Assembly (NCBI GenBank): GCA_020086605.1
Contig: JACBWW010000040.1
Coordinates: forward strand, 6,687,694 to 6,751,693
Direction of reading: 5' to 3'
Origin: Lanius collurio
Lineage: Eukaryota; Chordata; Aves; Passeriformes; Laniidae
DNA length: 64,000 nucleotides
Position numbers and translations under genes: made by a program. Positions 39,001 to 48,520 of this stretch are shown in pieces. Under the pieces are notes generated by a model. It was not told the origin of the DNA. It searched no databases and saw nothing but the letters and a program-made list of their open reading frames with translations. The first letter of the stretch is position 1. The number at the start of each line of letters is the position of its first letter.

Positions 39001-41020
39001 GCCCCAGCCTTTGGGATCCTGGCATCACCCACAGGATGACGAGCCCGGATCTCCCCGGGCCATCTCTGATCTCCGAGGGGATCCCCCCCTCCCGCCACAA
39101 CCCGGAGCGAGGAGCGCTGGGATCCCGGGAAAGCAGACCCTGCGCTGGTGCCAAACATCTGCGGGCGCCGCTCCCCCACAGCCCGTTCCTACAGCAGAGG
39201 GATGGCTCCAAATCCTTGGGATTCCAAACACGCCGGGAAGGAAATCAATCCGGGGTCCACCGGCGAGTCTCCAGTAACATTCCCCGTCCCGCTCCGTGCT
39301 CTCCAAAGGGTGCTAGAGATACGTGGGGCAGGTAGAGCTGATGGAAGCAGTTCCAGCTCCGGTTTTTTTTCCGGGCTGGGAACCTCATTCCCTCGGAGCT
39401 GCCGCGTTCCAGGGGACGGGATGGGTTTTGACAGGAGCACGGCTGCAGAAGTGTCAAAGCCGATCATTTTCACACCCTGGCGTTGCTCCCATCGGTTCCA
39501 AAAGTTCTGCTCCCATCAAGCCCAATTTTCCCTGGATTCTGTCGGGCTGCCTGGTTTGTGGCGAGGCAGAGCAGCGCCTCACCTCACCCTGCCTGACAAC
39601 CCGGTTTTACTTATTTGGGGGATTTTTCCTGGTCTCTGCTCCCAGCTGAGGTGGGAGCTGAATTCCCCCAGGGATTTTCCCTGTGCTCCCGGAGGAATAC
39701 AGGTCCCGAGGGGGTTTTCCCACCCAGCAAAGCTTCTCCTCATCCCTCCTCCCTGGGGACCCCAAGCCGCGATGTCCTGGACCCCCCGACAGGTGCCAGC
39801 CGGTTTGGAGTCACCGGGCTGGGGTTTTTGGTGGCTCTGCCTGCCCCTGTAATTCGGATGGGCATGGGGAAATAATTTGGGGATGTTTAATGAGAAAATC
39901 CCCCCTCAGATGGAAATCCTAGAAATGGGATTTTTAATTACTGCCCAGGAGTGCCCGGGAATGGCCACCTTTGCCCTGGGGCTGTGGGGCACGCTCAGCA
40001 TCCAGCCGGCTTGCCGGGGTTTTGGCAGGTCCTCGGCACTCTTGGGAGGGAGTAGCTCAGGTGCTCGTGCACCATCCCGGCAGGAATGGAATGGGAAGGG
40101 TCTGACTCCAGCCTTGCTCATCCCGGAGCCCCCGTCCCATATCCACAGGGATGTCCCTGCCTGGAATGCAGGGACGAGGGGTCCCAGCGGGTGCAGAGAA
40201 CCGGCACACGGCAAACGCCACAATTTTCAGGGTTCTGCTGTCCCTCATCATTCCCAAAGCTGCTCTTCCCCTCGCTGGAATGCGGCTTTTAATGGATAAA
40301 CCCAGCAGGGGACGGGCCAGGGCCGCTCCTCCGGGCGTTCAGGTGGCTCCTCCATCCTCATACCCCCAAAATCCAGTCTGCCGCAGTCGGGCTGCAGATC
40401 CTGCCGTGGGACCGTGCTCCCGCCTCCTGGAAATTCCCCGCTTTCCCTGCCGAGCTCTGCCGCGGGAATCAAAGCCCGGTTTAAAGCAGAGGCAGGACCG
40501 AGTTTTGCCACGCCGAGGTTGGAGACAAAACCCTTTCCCCGGGTGGGATGTGTCTGGCATGGCCCTCTCTCCCTCCCTCCCACCGAGCCGCCCTCTCCGC
40601 AGAACTCCCGGCGTGTTTTCTCCCGCCAGGATATTCCCGACCTGCCCCTTCCCACACAATGAAGGGACCGACGCCAGCGGCAGCGGCTGGAGGAGCCAGG
40701 GAATGCGAAACTCCATCCTGAACGCGTCCCAGCCGCCTGCCCGGCCCGGGGGTGGGGACACGGAGACAGTACCCTGGGGAGGGGGCTTGCGGGCAGCCCC
40801 CCCGGGGCCAGCTGAGGAGGGAGAGAGGTGGCGGTGGAGCCCCGGGATGCGGGAGAATCCCGGGAGGAAGAAGCGCAGGGAGCGGGGCTGCGGTGCACTC
40901 GCACAGGGCTGGCAGCGATTCCGAGGGATCCCAGCGCGTTCTCCCGCTCCCGGAGAACCCTGGAGAAGGGATGGGGCTCGCCCTAAAGGAGGGAGGTGAC
41001 CGCAGCGTGCCCACGGTTGC
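33025..41020. other. Gene-free stretch downstream (3') of PAX1
   Basis: No supported gene. A (CA)n trace is near 33916, an A-run at about 35308-35323, and a ~69-bp partial tandem duplication at about 36044-36145 (ATTCCAG-CTCA-CTG...GGGATGCTTGGAA). From 38 kb on, GC and CpG rise towards PAX1, giving long chance frames, including a 363-codon plus-strand frame at 38186-39277 with no recognisable domain. Confidence 0.55.
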
Positions 41021-41025
41021 CACTT

Positions 41026-41031
41026 TTTATT
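41026..41031 (-). promoter_or_regulatory. PAX1: PAX1 candidate poly(A) signal (AATAAA)
   Basis: This is the first AATAAA on the minus strand after the PAX1 stop, in the context CCTTAATAAAAAGTGG. It is followed by G/T-rich sequence (GTGGCAACCGTGGGCACG), as expected for a downstream element. It implies a 3' UTR of roughly 470-480 nt, which contains an A/T pentamer array at 41258-41299. No transcript evidence is available. Confidence 0.6.
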
Positions 41032-41257
41032 AAGGTTCCTTATCAGAAAAAATATCCCATAAAAAGTCCTGGTCCATTTCCGTCCCGGAAAGAGGCTGGA
41101 AAAGGGTCTCCCTGGGGAAGCCAGGAATTGCTCCCCTGGGTTGGGACAGAGCCGGGAATTCTCCCGGCAGCGCCTGCGGACGGAGGGAATCGCCGCATCC
41201 AACAGTCCTCGGGAATATGGGAAAGAAGGAAAAACTGAAAGCAAGGGGAGGGGAAGG

Positions 41258-41299
41258 AATAAAATAAAAATAAAATAAAAATAAAATAAAAATAAAAAA
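41258..41299. repeat. (AAAAT/AAAATAAAAA)n microsatellite in PAX1 3' UTR
   Basis: AATAAAATAAAAATAAAATA and on: alternating 5- and 6-bp A/T units, U-rich in the PAX1 transcript (UUUUA repeats). Confidence 0.9.
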
Positions 41300-41490
41300 G
41301 AAGGAAGGCTCAAGTCTCTTCCATCATCCCGATCCAATGGAGGCGAAGGGTCCCTCGGGAAATGTCCTGCCGGGGATTTGCCGTGGCACAAAGTCACCTG
41401 TCACCGCCCGGGATGGCCCCTTGTTCCCATGCCTGGCTGCAGGAGCTGATCCCAAGATCCCAGGAGTCCCTGGGCAGCTGCTCGGCAGCT

Positions 41491-41582
41491 CTAGGACGAG
41501 GAGGTCGGGATGGAGATTCCATGGATGGCGCTCAGGGGCTCCGGAGCTTTTCCCGCGGGGCTCAGGGGTTTTCTGTCCATCC
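41491..41582 (-). CDS. PAX1: PAX1 exon 5: conserved C-terminal tail and stop
   Basis: Ninety-two coding bases complete the Gly split with exon 4 (G|GG), then encode MDRKPLSPAGKAPEPLSAIH and a further nine residues before a TAG stop at 41491-41493. This corresponds to the ADRKPPSPG.KAPDALSSLHG tail of the short PAX1 form in mouse and human. The acceptor is CCCTTCAG before 41582, with a good pyrimidine tract. Summed coding length is 4+606+146+214+92 = 1062 bp, giving 353 residues. That is shorter than mouse Pax1 (about 446), mainly because there is no upstream extension and the linkers are compact. The 3' UTR would run on to the AATAAA at 41026-41031. Confidence 0.92.
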
Positions 41583-43412
41583 CTGAAGGGAGGGGGAGAG
41601 GGAGAAAGACAGACCAGGAAGGACATGGAGGGACTGCGAGCACGGGGACATCCCAAAAACCGCCCCCTGAGCCGCTCGGGATCCCCCCCAACAGCGGATG
41701 TGTCCCCTCCAGTGACAGGGACAGCGCTGGTGGCACTGCCAGGGACATGGGGCTACTCGGAGAGGTGGTCCCGACCACCCCCAGGCATACACTGAACACA
41801 TCCCTAAAAATTCCTAAAATTTTGGGTGTCCCGGGAGGGGACGGTGCCGGGGAGGAAGAGGAGGGCACAGGACCACGCCACCATCCCAGGGGTGATGAAA
41901 TTCCTGCTGAGCACCAGCCCAGCCCAGCTCAGCCCTCGGGAATTCCACCTTCGGGAGCCTGGGTGTCCGTCCCGGGGCTGCTGGAGGCACTGGGATAAGC
42001 AGGGAGAGTTTTCAGGGAAAAGCCAAGAAATCGAGAAAGGGCTGGAATTGCCTGGCTGGGTTTTGCTGGTTTTCCTTCCTTCTTTCCATCCTTTTCCCAC
42101 TCGCCTCAGGTATCCCCAGCCCAGCCCACTCTTCCTCCTCCAGCTCTTTTGTCGGATAATCCAACATTTCCCTCGTCCCAGATAAGTGGCAGAATCAGAA
42201 AACCGATCCAAAAGAAAAAAAAAATAGGATTAAAAAAAAAAATAAAGCTTTAAAGGTGAAAAATAAAATCAGTTTAAAACCCCACGCAAACAAAGCAAAG
42301 AAACCCCAGCAAAAATAAAAAATCTACAAAAGTTTAAAGAAAGTCAGGGGACAAAAACGCTTAAAAATAAGGAAATCAGAAAATCAGACTCCAAATAATT
42401 TTAAATATCTCGAAAATGCATTAAATATGCGAAGGTGGCTCTGGTCATTTTATATCCCTTTTTAATTTCTTTCCGTCTTTCTTGGGTTTTTTTGGTTTTT
42501 GGGTTTTTTTTCATTATTTTTCCTTACTTCTCTTCCTTTCCTTTCTCTCCCTATTTTTTTTTTTAGATCTTTAAACAATAAATTTAATTTCTCTGTTTTC
42601 ACTCTCAGTCGCTCCTCCCCGCCACAGCCGACGTTACACCTCGCAGCACGTCATAAATGGTAAAATAATTAAAAATAAACAAAACAGAAAAACAACCAAA
42701 CAAAAATTTTAAACCACAGAAAAATCAACATTAAAAAAATAAAATTAAAAAAATAAAAGGACGAATTAACTGCAAATTAATTAAAATAACAGAAAATGAA
42801 ATGCCGCGGGGAAAATTACGGAAATTTCGGCCCGGATTTTATAGCCAGGGCGGAAAAATCTGGATTTTTAGAATGAGGGAATCGAGCTCTATTAGTGAGG
42901 TGAAATAATTAACAGGAGATAAAAGCACGCCCCCTTTGACAGTCCCAAATTGCTCCCGTGGGACTCCCGGCGGGAAATAATTCATTCATAATGGCGGGAA
43001 CCAATTAAATAAAACAACAGTTAATTATGATAACTAATAACTATGAACAAATCTTTAAATAATCGCCGGCAGTTAATAATTACTAGGCAATCACTAGGAA
43101 TTAATGATTCCCCGTCACAGCTCCTGCCTTCCCGGGTCATTCCAAGGCTCCCGGTGTTAATCAGGGAGGGGACACGGGGAAAGGCTCCTGCCCTGTCCCA
43201 CCTCATTCCCGGGGGAATGAACAGCGCAGGAATCTTCCCCATTCCCTGGCGATTCCCAGCGAGCGAGCAGTGAAGTTATAGCGGGCATGTGGCGGGGGTT
43301 CACGGAACAGCCGGATGGGGGAATGGGGTGAATCGTTCAAGCCCTCAGCGGGGCAACCCCTCCGGAAGCCGGGCGTCCCTCCCGGCCCTGTCCCCGAGCT
43401 GTCCCCGCTCAC
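41583..43412 (-). other. PAX1: PAX1 intron 4 with AT-rich segments
   Basis: An 1830-bp intron, the longest in the gene. From about 42210 to 42800 it is A/T-rich low complexity (AATAAAA, AAACAAA). From about 42830 to 43120 it becomes mixed sequence rich in TAATTA-type words (listed separately as a candidate enhancer). Both boundaries fit the consensus and the phase. Confidence 0.8.
42830..43120. promoter_or_regulatory. Candidate regulatory element in PAX1 intron 4
   Basis: This is non-repetitive, mixed-composition DNA inside a GC-rich gene, with dense homeodomain-type cores: AATAATTCATTCATAATGG, GTTAATTATGATAACTAATA, AGTTAATAATTACTAGG and GGAATTAATGATTCC. The texture resembles the conserved noncoding elements found in and around PAX and NKX genes. 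Conservation cannot be tested here, so the call rests on composition and position only. Confidence 0.4.
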
Positions 43413-43626
43413 CTTCCCTGCCGGGCTGCTTGAAGGCCATGGCCAGGTCGCCGCCGGGGACGGTCACGCCGTGGCCGTGGTGGCCCAGGGGGGTCCCCTG
43501 CGGCTGCCAGGGGGGGCCCGGGGCGATGTAGGCGCCGGGGGAGCCGCCGTAGACTCCGGGCTGGCTGGAGGGGGGGTAGGCGCAGGCCGGCAGGAAGGTG
43601 CTCATGGACGAGAGCCCCGCGCCGGG
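43413..43626 (-). CDS. PAX1: PAX1 exon 4
   Basis: A 214-bp exon encoding residues 253-323 plus the first base of codon 324. The sequence [20 protein letters not shown] and then [12 protein letters not shown] parallels the GFLPACAYP...YLAPGPPWPP stretch of mammalian PAX1, and the end [10 protein letters not shown] parallels MTFKHPSRE. The acceptor CCCCAG precedes 43626; the donor GTGAGC follows 43413. Intron 3 is short (206 bp). Reading on through the donor would add about two dozen residues before a stop at 43345-43347; I see no support for that form. Confidence 0.93.
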
Positions 43627-43832
43627 CTGGGGACAGGGACAGGGGAGGACAGGGACAGGGGGCTCAGAACAGCCCGCCCCGGGCGGGGGGTCCCGCTCGG
43701 GGGCGGACGGGTCTCCCTGTGCGCTCTTCCCACCTCCCTGGCCCCTCCCTGGTCTTCCCGCCTTGTCCTCCCCTGCCCCATTCCAGCCCCGCTCCTGTCC
43801 CCTCCGTGTCACTTCGTGTCCCCAGCCCTCAC

Positions 43833-43978
43833 CTGCGGGTATTTGATGTCGCCGTCCATGGCAGCCTTGTCCAGCCCGTTCACCGCCTGGCCCGGCCCGG
43901 GGAAGGCGCTCCTGTTCACGCTGGGCCACTCCTCCATTTTAGGGGGGTACGCGGCCCCCTCGGTGCCAGCCAGAGCCC
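43833..43978 (-). CDS. PAX1: PAX1 exon 3
   Basis: A 146-bp exon encoding residues 204-252. It completes a split Gly codon from exon 2 (G|GG) and reads [18 protein letters not shown]..., ending DGDIKYPQ, closely matching the PAX1 segment around ALAGSEG...YSPKMEDW...ADIKYTQ. The acceptor is TGTTCCCCAG before 43978 and the donor is GTGAGG after 43833. The phases (1 in, 0 out) fit exons 2 and 4 exactly. This is part of the transactivation half of the protein. The conserved Asn-Gly-Leu motif (AVNGLDK) is shared with PAX9 and supports family membership. Confidence 0.93.
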
Positions 43979-44559
43979 CTGGGGAACAAAGTGTCAGCCC
44001 CGAACCCCCCTCGCCCGGCTCCCCCCTCGCAGCTTTTGGGGTGAAACAGAAGGAACCCCCGCTTTTCCAAACGCCCGGTTGTGTAAAACCCACGGATTGG
44101 GGGCACAGGAATCCGCGTTCCCTGCAGCATCCTGAAATTCGGGATCATAGCCCGGGGAGAGGCTGTGGTGGCCCCCTACAAGCCCCCCTCGCCGTGTGCC
44201 TCCTCCTTCTCTCAAATCCCAATCCCCGATAATTTAGGGGCCCCAATTTCTCTCCTGACGAAGGGGATTTAGGGAAGTGACATCGGAATTTTAAGGATAA
44301 ATGATTGCGCGGAGGGAAACGAGGGCGGTTGATTTACCCGGGCTTTTGAAAGGATAAAAGGACCCACACCCCCTGCCACGGCCCGCTCGTCCCCCCTGGA
44401 GCGGCCGGGGCTCGGGCTTGGCGCTGCCGCTGCTCCCCAGAATTCCCAAATTCCTCGGGAGAATCCAGGAGGCCGGATCCGAGCTGCCTCCTCTTCCCTT
44501 TTCCCCCTGATTTTGTCCTCTCCCCTTATTTTTCCGTCTTTCACCCCCCTTTCCTACAC

Positions 44560-44591
<32 letters not shown>

Positions 44592-45296
44592 AATCCCCCT
44601 TTGCGGAGCGAAATTCAGGGCTCCGAATTTGCGGTCGGCAATCTATCATCCCTAGGAAAATATTTTCCACATTTTTCATAAAAAGTTCAAGATGTGGCTG
44701 AGCTGAGGCCGCATCTGGCCCTGCCGCCCCGACGGGCTGGTGGAGAGGGGGGAGGCCCTTGGGAGAAAAAAGGGGGAAAAAGGGGGAAAAAAATAATAGG
44801 AAAACACACGAAAAAAACAAAAAGATTTGAAACAAACAGCAACAAAACCGAAAGAAACAGTCAGCAAAACAAAACAAAACAAAAAAAAAAACCAAAAAAA
44901 AAACCGAAATAAACTAAGGAGCTGAAACTAATAAAAAAGAAGGAAAGACGCAAAAAGGCACGAAACGAGCGAAGAGGCACGAAACAAATAAAAAGTCTAA
45001 ACAAGCAAAAAATCCCCAAACGAGCCGAAAAGCACGAAACAAACTAAAGCCCCGAAACAACTAAAAAGCCCTAAACCAACAAAACCCTACAAACAAACAA
45101 ACAAAAACCGAAAAACCCCAGCAGAACAAAAAACGGCCAAAGAGACGAGGAAAAAAAAAAGAGAAGAAAGAAAGAAAGAAAAAGGAACAACCCAAACCGA
45201 CCAAAAAAAAATCGGCTAAAAAAACCCCAACCAACCAACCAAAAAAAACCAAAAAAGAGCAGAGAGATGGGGAGGAAGCGGATTGCCGGTACCCAC
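43979..45296 (-). other. PAX1: PAX1 intron 2
   Basis: A 1318-bp intron. The plus strand from about 44755 to 45260 is A-rich with AAAAC/AAACC words. A (TA)8-9 run is at 44561-44577, followed by a T tract to about 44592. The splice sites bounding it are GTGGGT and CCCCAG. No coding segment or recognisable repeat family is seen inside. Confidence 0.8.
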
Positions 45297-45902
45297 CCGC
45301 CTGCTCCACGAAGGTGCGGATGCCCAGGATGTTGGTGACCGAGTGCGCCGAGGGCCACGAGCGGGGCAGCGCCACTGGGGGGGCCCCGAGGTGTCCCCCG
45401 GGGTGTCCCGCGGCCTTGGCGGGCGGCGGGGCGGCGGCGGCCGGGTACGGGTACTGGTAGATGTGGGCGCAGGGCAGCGCGGCCGGCGGCGGCCCGGCGG
45501 GGGCCAGCGGGCCGATCTTGTTGCGCAGGATGCGGCTGATGGAGCTGACCGAGGGCACGTTGTACTTGTCGCACACGCCGTCGGCCAGCAGGCGGTCGCG
45601 GATCTCCCAGGCGAAGATGCCGGGGTCGCCCTGCTTGTAGTCGCGGATGTGCTTGACCACGGCCGGCGTGGTGACCCGCGGCTTGCTGCCGCCGATGGCC
45701 CCGGGCAGGATGGAGCCCGTCTCGTGGTAGCGGGCCAGGATCTTGCTGACGCAGCCGTGCGACACGCGGAGCTGGCGGCTGATGTCGCAGGGCCGGATGC
45801 CGAGCTGCGCCAGCTCCACGATGCGCAGGCGGATGGCGTTGGGCAGCGGGCGCCCGTTCACGAACACGCCGCCCAGCTGGTTCACCTCGCCGTACGTGTG
45901 CT
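45297..45902 (-). CDS. PAX1: PAX1 exon 2: paired domain and octapeptide
   Basis: PAX1 is a sequence-specific nuclear transcription factor of the PAX1/PAX9 group, acting in sclerotome and pharyngeal pouch (thymus/parathyroid) development. This 606-bp exon encodes residues 2-203. The paired domain runs from about residue 4 to 131, with [20 protein letters not shown] in the N-terminal beta/PAI part and the RED subdomain ending in [16 protein letters not shown] (148-155) is the PAX1-type motif; PAX9 differs here. The octapeptide HSVTNILG is at 188-195. The acceptor CCGCAG precedes 45902 and the donor GTGGGT follows 45297. Odd points: residue 61 is His in ARYHETGS where PAX1/PAX9 normally have Asn, and the linker after the paired domain is short and Ala/Pro-rich. 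No homeodomain is present, as expected for this group. Third codon positions are almost all G or C. Confidence 0.97.
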
Positions 45903-46645
45903 CTGCGGGGTGGGAGGGCACGGGATGGCACGGCGCGGCACGGACCGGCACGGTACGGTGCGGGAGCGGCGGCGGCGGCCCGCGGGATGGGGATGGCGCT
46001 GTGGAGGGAAGGGAGAGAGGGAAAAGAGGGAAGAAAGGCAAAGGTGGAAAGGGAAGGGGAGAAACGGGAGGAAAAAAGGAGGGGTAAAGGAAAGGAGTAA
46101 AAAGGAGAAGAAAAGAAAAGGAAGGGAAGAAAAGGCGGGGGGGGGGAAGGGAAGAAAAGAAAATGAAAGGGAAAAGGAAAAGCAAAAGGAGAATGAGGGA
46201 GGGAGCGAGAAAGAGAGAGAGAGAAAAAAAAAAGACCACGGGAAGAAAGAAGGGGCAGGAGAAAAAAAGAGGAAAGAGGAAAGAGAAATAGAGACAGGGA
46301 AAAAAAAGAGATAAAAGTGACAGTAAAAAAAAGAAGAACGAGGAAAGACAGGGAAAGAATGAGAGAAAAAGAAAAGTGAGGAATGAGGAGGGGGAAAGAA
46401 AAGGACAGAAAAAAAAAAAGGGGGAGAGTGAGACAAAAAAGACAGAGAGGAGGCAAAAGAACGGCAACGGGAGAAGGAGCCACAGGGAGAGAGCGTAGCG
46501 AAAGCGGAGGAAGACGTAGCGGGGACGGGGCAGCCCGGAGCCCTCCCGGCCGGGCTCGGCACCCCGGGACCCCCGGCCGCCTCCTGCCCCTTTCCCGGTG
46601 CCCCGCTTCGCGTCCCGGAGCCCGTCCGGGGCCGGCCGCACTCAC
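45903..46645 (-). other. PAX1: PAX1 intron 1 with long polypyrimidine (template polypurine) tract
   Basis: This 743-bp intron has GTGAGT/CAG boundaries. On the plus strand, about 46003-46470 is almost uninterrupted purine (GGGAAA-, GAAAG- and AGAGAG-type words), so the transcript carries roughly 450 nt of U/C. The tract is not a simple repeat of one unit. It produces spurious Lys/Glu/Arg-rich or Phe/Leu/Ser-rich open frames on either strand. Confidence 0.85.
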
Positions 46646-46649
46646 CCAT
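46646..46649 (-). CDS. PAX1: PAX1 exon 1, coding part (start codon + 1 base)
   Basis: Only ATGG of the coding sequence lies in exon 1; it is followed directly by a strong donor, GTGAGT (46645-46640). Joined to exon 2 it reads Met-Glu-His-Thr-Tyr-Gly-Glu, matching the known start of the short PAX1 form (Met-Glu-Gln-Thr-Tyr in mammals), where the same splice falls inside the second codon. An in-frame TGA at 46791-46793 lies 48 codons upstream with no ATG between, so the N-terminal extension of the long human form is not encoded in the contiguous upstream DNA. The 5' UTR start cannot be fixed from sequence; it probably lies between about 46.66 and 46.80 kb. A more distal exon supplying another start is possible but unsupported. 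Confidence 0.88.
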
Positions 46650-46870
46650 GGCCCGGCGCGGGGAGGGGGCAGCGCCGGGCGGCCGCTCCGCGGCCCCGGC
46701 ATAGAGAGCGCAGGGGGCGGCGGGGCCGGGGGGTCCTGGCGGCGCCGGGAGCGAGCCCCGCTCGCGGGGAGCCCCCGCCGCTCCTCGGGATCAATTTGAC
46801 GTGGGAATCACGTCAATCGAGGCCGTCACGGCGGCGGCGCCGCCGCCCATTGGCTCCTTCCCGCTCCTAA
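46650..46870 (-). promoter_or_regulatory. PAX1: PAX1 proximal promoter (CpG-rich, CCAAT, CRE-like inverted pair)
   Basis: Immediately upstream of exon 1 on the gene's strand there is GAGCCAATGGGCGG (about 46843-46856), which combines a CCAAT box and a GC box in the correct orientation. Downstream of it is a perfect inverted repeat, TTGACGTG-5 bp-CACGTCAA, at 46796-46816, which presents two CRE-type TGACG half-sites. No TATA box is evident. The area is very CpG-rich. CCAAT/GC-box promoters in CpG islands are usual for developmental regulators. Factor binding is inferred. Confidence 0.65.
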
Positions 46871-48520
46871 ATGGCCGCAGCCAACGGGGCCGGGGGGGGC
46901 GCCCCCTTCTGCCCGCCCCCTCGGGGCGCAGCCGCCGCCGGGGACCCCCCCCCGCCCCCCAGGTACCCCCCGGCCCGCGGGAGGGCACGGCAGGGACAGC
47001 GCGGGGGTCCCATCGCCCCCTCCCCGTGGGTCCCCGGGTCCCCCCTCGGGCAGTTCCCCCGCCGGACAGGGACACGCACCTGCCCCGCCTCCGGCCCCGC
47101 CGGGACCCGGGGGCTGCGGGGCGGGACGGGCTAGTTTAGCGGGGCGCGGAGCCCTGCCCGGAGAGGGTCCCCCACGGCCGCGTTACTGCCCGGCCACCGG
47201 CCGCGAAATCCGCCTGTTTCGGCCCCAAAAAATCGCGCCCGAGAGCAGCCCCGTCAAACGCGGCTGGGCCGAGTGGCCGCGGGATTCCCGGGACATTTTG
47301 CCCTCCCCACCCCCTCACAGAGAGTTCGGTGGGAAGACCGTGAGTGTTTCCCGCAAGCGGCTGGAAGGGGGGGGGGGCTCGGGGGGGAAGCAGAGCGTGG
47401 AAAGGCCCCTCTTTGGGGGCTTTTAGAGCGAGGGGCTCTGGGGACAGCCCCAGTCACCCCCGTGTCCCCCAGTGCGAAGGGCAGCCCGGGCCCGAGCTGT
47501 GGCGCCGAATCCAAGCGGGGCCCGAGCGCTGGAGGAAGCCCTGGGGAAAGGGAGCGGATCGATTAAACGAGGGCTGAGCCTCGCCCAGGGCTGGGGGTCC
47601 CGCGGGTGCCCCCCGCCCCCGGTCCCCAATCCCGTGGCAGCCCCGGCGCGATGAGTTCTCCGTGCTCAGCCCGGGGAGCGGCCGCCGGACCCCGCGGGGA
47701 GGCGGCGACCGAGAAGAGGCCGGGGAAGGCAGGTGCGGCTCTCCCGCCCCCGCGGATCCCTCGGGACGTGTTTTCTGGGAGGTCCGGGGGTCCCCTGCAG
47801 CGGGCGGAGGAGCCTTTTCCCCCACCGGGAGGAGCCGCGGCGCTGGAGCATCCCCCTCTCCCAGGGGATGAGACTTTTCCAAGGAAAAGATCCCGGTAGG
47901 AAAAGATCCTCCACCTGCACCTCGAATCCCACCCGCGTCGCCGCACCCGGGAGACGCCACCGGGATGCGGCCCCGGCGAGAATGTGCGCCTGGATACAGC
48001 GGGGATGGGAAGGGAGCGGAGGGAAACGGAAAAGGAACGAAGAGGGAAAGGAATAATGGAGAGGAAACGAAGGAAGAAAAGTAGGAGAAGGAGGGAAATC
48101 AAAATTTGAAGGAAGCAAGGCAGGAGAAAAGGATAAGAAGGGGAGAGAGGTAGAAGGTGAAGGAAAACGAAGGCGGGGAATAAAAAGAGAAAATAAAGAT
48201 TTTTAAAAACTGAGATAAAGAAAAAGAACTAAGGAAAAAGAAGGGGAAATAGAAAATTAATGAAAGGAAAGGGAAAATAAAGAGAGGAAAAGAAGGGAAA
48301 AGAAAGGCGCTGACGCTCAGGGGAGATGTGGCAGGAACATCCCAAATAATTTTCTCCCTGTCCCGCTCCCTGCGGAGCTCCAGCAGCAGCACCGGGCACG
48401 GCCCCTGGACCCCGAACCTGCCCCCTTCCCCGGGCTATTCCCTCATTCCCTGCCCTGCCCACGATGGCTTCCCTCTGCTCCGGCCCCTCTTTCCCTTCTC
48501 CAGCCCCTCTTTCCTCACTT
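46871..48520. other. PAX1 upstream CpG-rich flank
   Basis: Very GC/CpG-rich DNA continues about 1 kb upstream of the promoter (to roughly 47.96 kb), then turns into another purine-rich block on the plus strand (about 47990-48310, GGAAAGGAA-type words). Open frames here are Pro/Arg/Gly-rich chance frames in all six readings. I see no second paired or homeobox segment and no convincing exon; an alternative PAX1 first exon cannot be excluded. Confidence 0.6.

Noticed and set aside
38186..39277. 363-codon plus-strand frame
   Set aside because: No recognisable domain, no conserved motifs, composition typical of GC-rich chance frames; overlapping frames on both strands are similar.
40339..41397. 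352-codon minus-strand frame just after the PAX1 stop
   Set aside because: Lies in the PAX1 3' UTR and beyond, crosses the candidate poly(A) signal, and includes a Phe/Tyr repeat from the A/T microsatellite.
45297..45902. PAX9 rather than PAX1
   Set aside because: HIYQYPYP, the exon 3 ALAGTEG...KMEEW segment, the exon 4 TFLPACAYP...APGPPW segment and the RKP-SP-KAP tail are PAX1-specific.
45283..46314. 343-codon plus-strand frame opposite PAX1 exon 2
   Set aside because: Antisense shadow of GC3-rich coding sequence followed by the polypurine tract (Lys/Glu/Arg-only).
45061..46641. 526-codon minus-strand frame (and the 543-codon frame from 46702) as single genes
   Set aside because: The 526-codon frame holds the paired domain only between 45297 and 45902; the rest of it is read-through of PAX1 intron 1 (Phe/Ser/Leu/Pro-rich) and intron 2. 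The 543-codon frame overlaps the same region in another frame.
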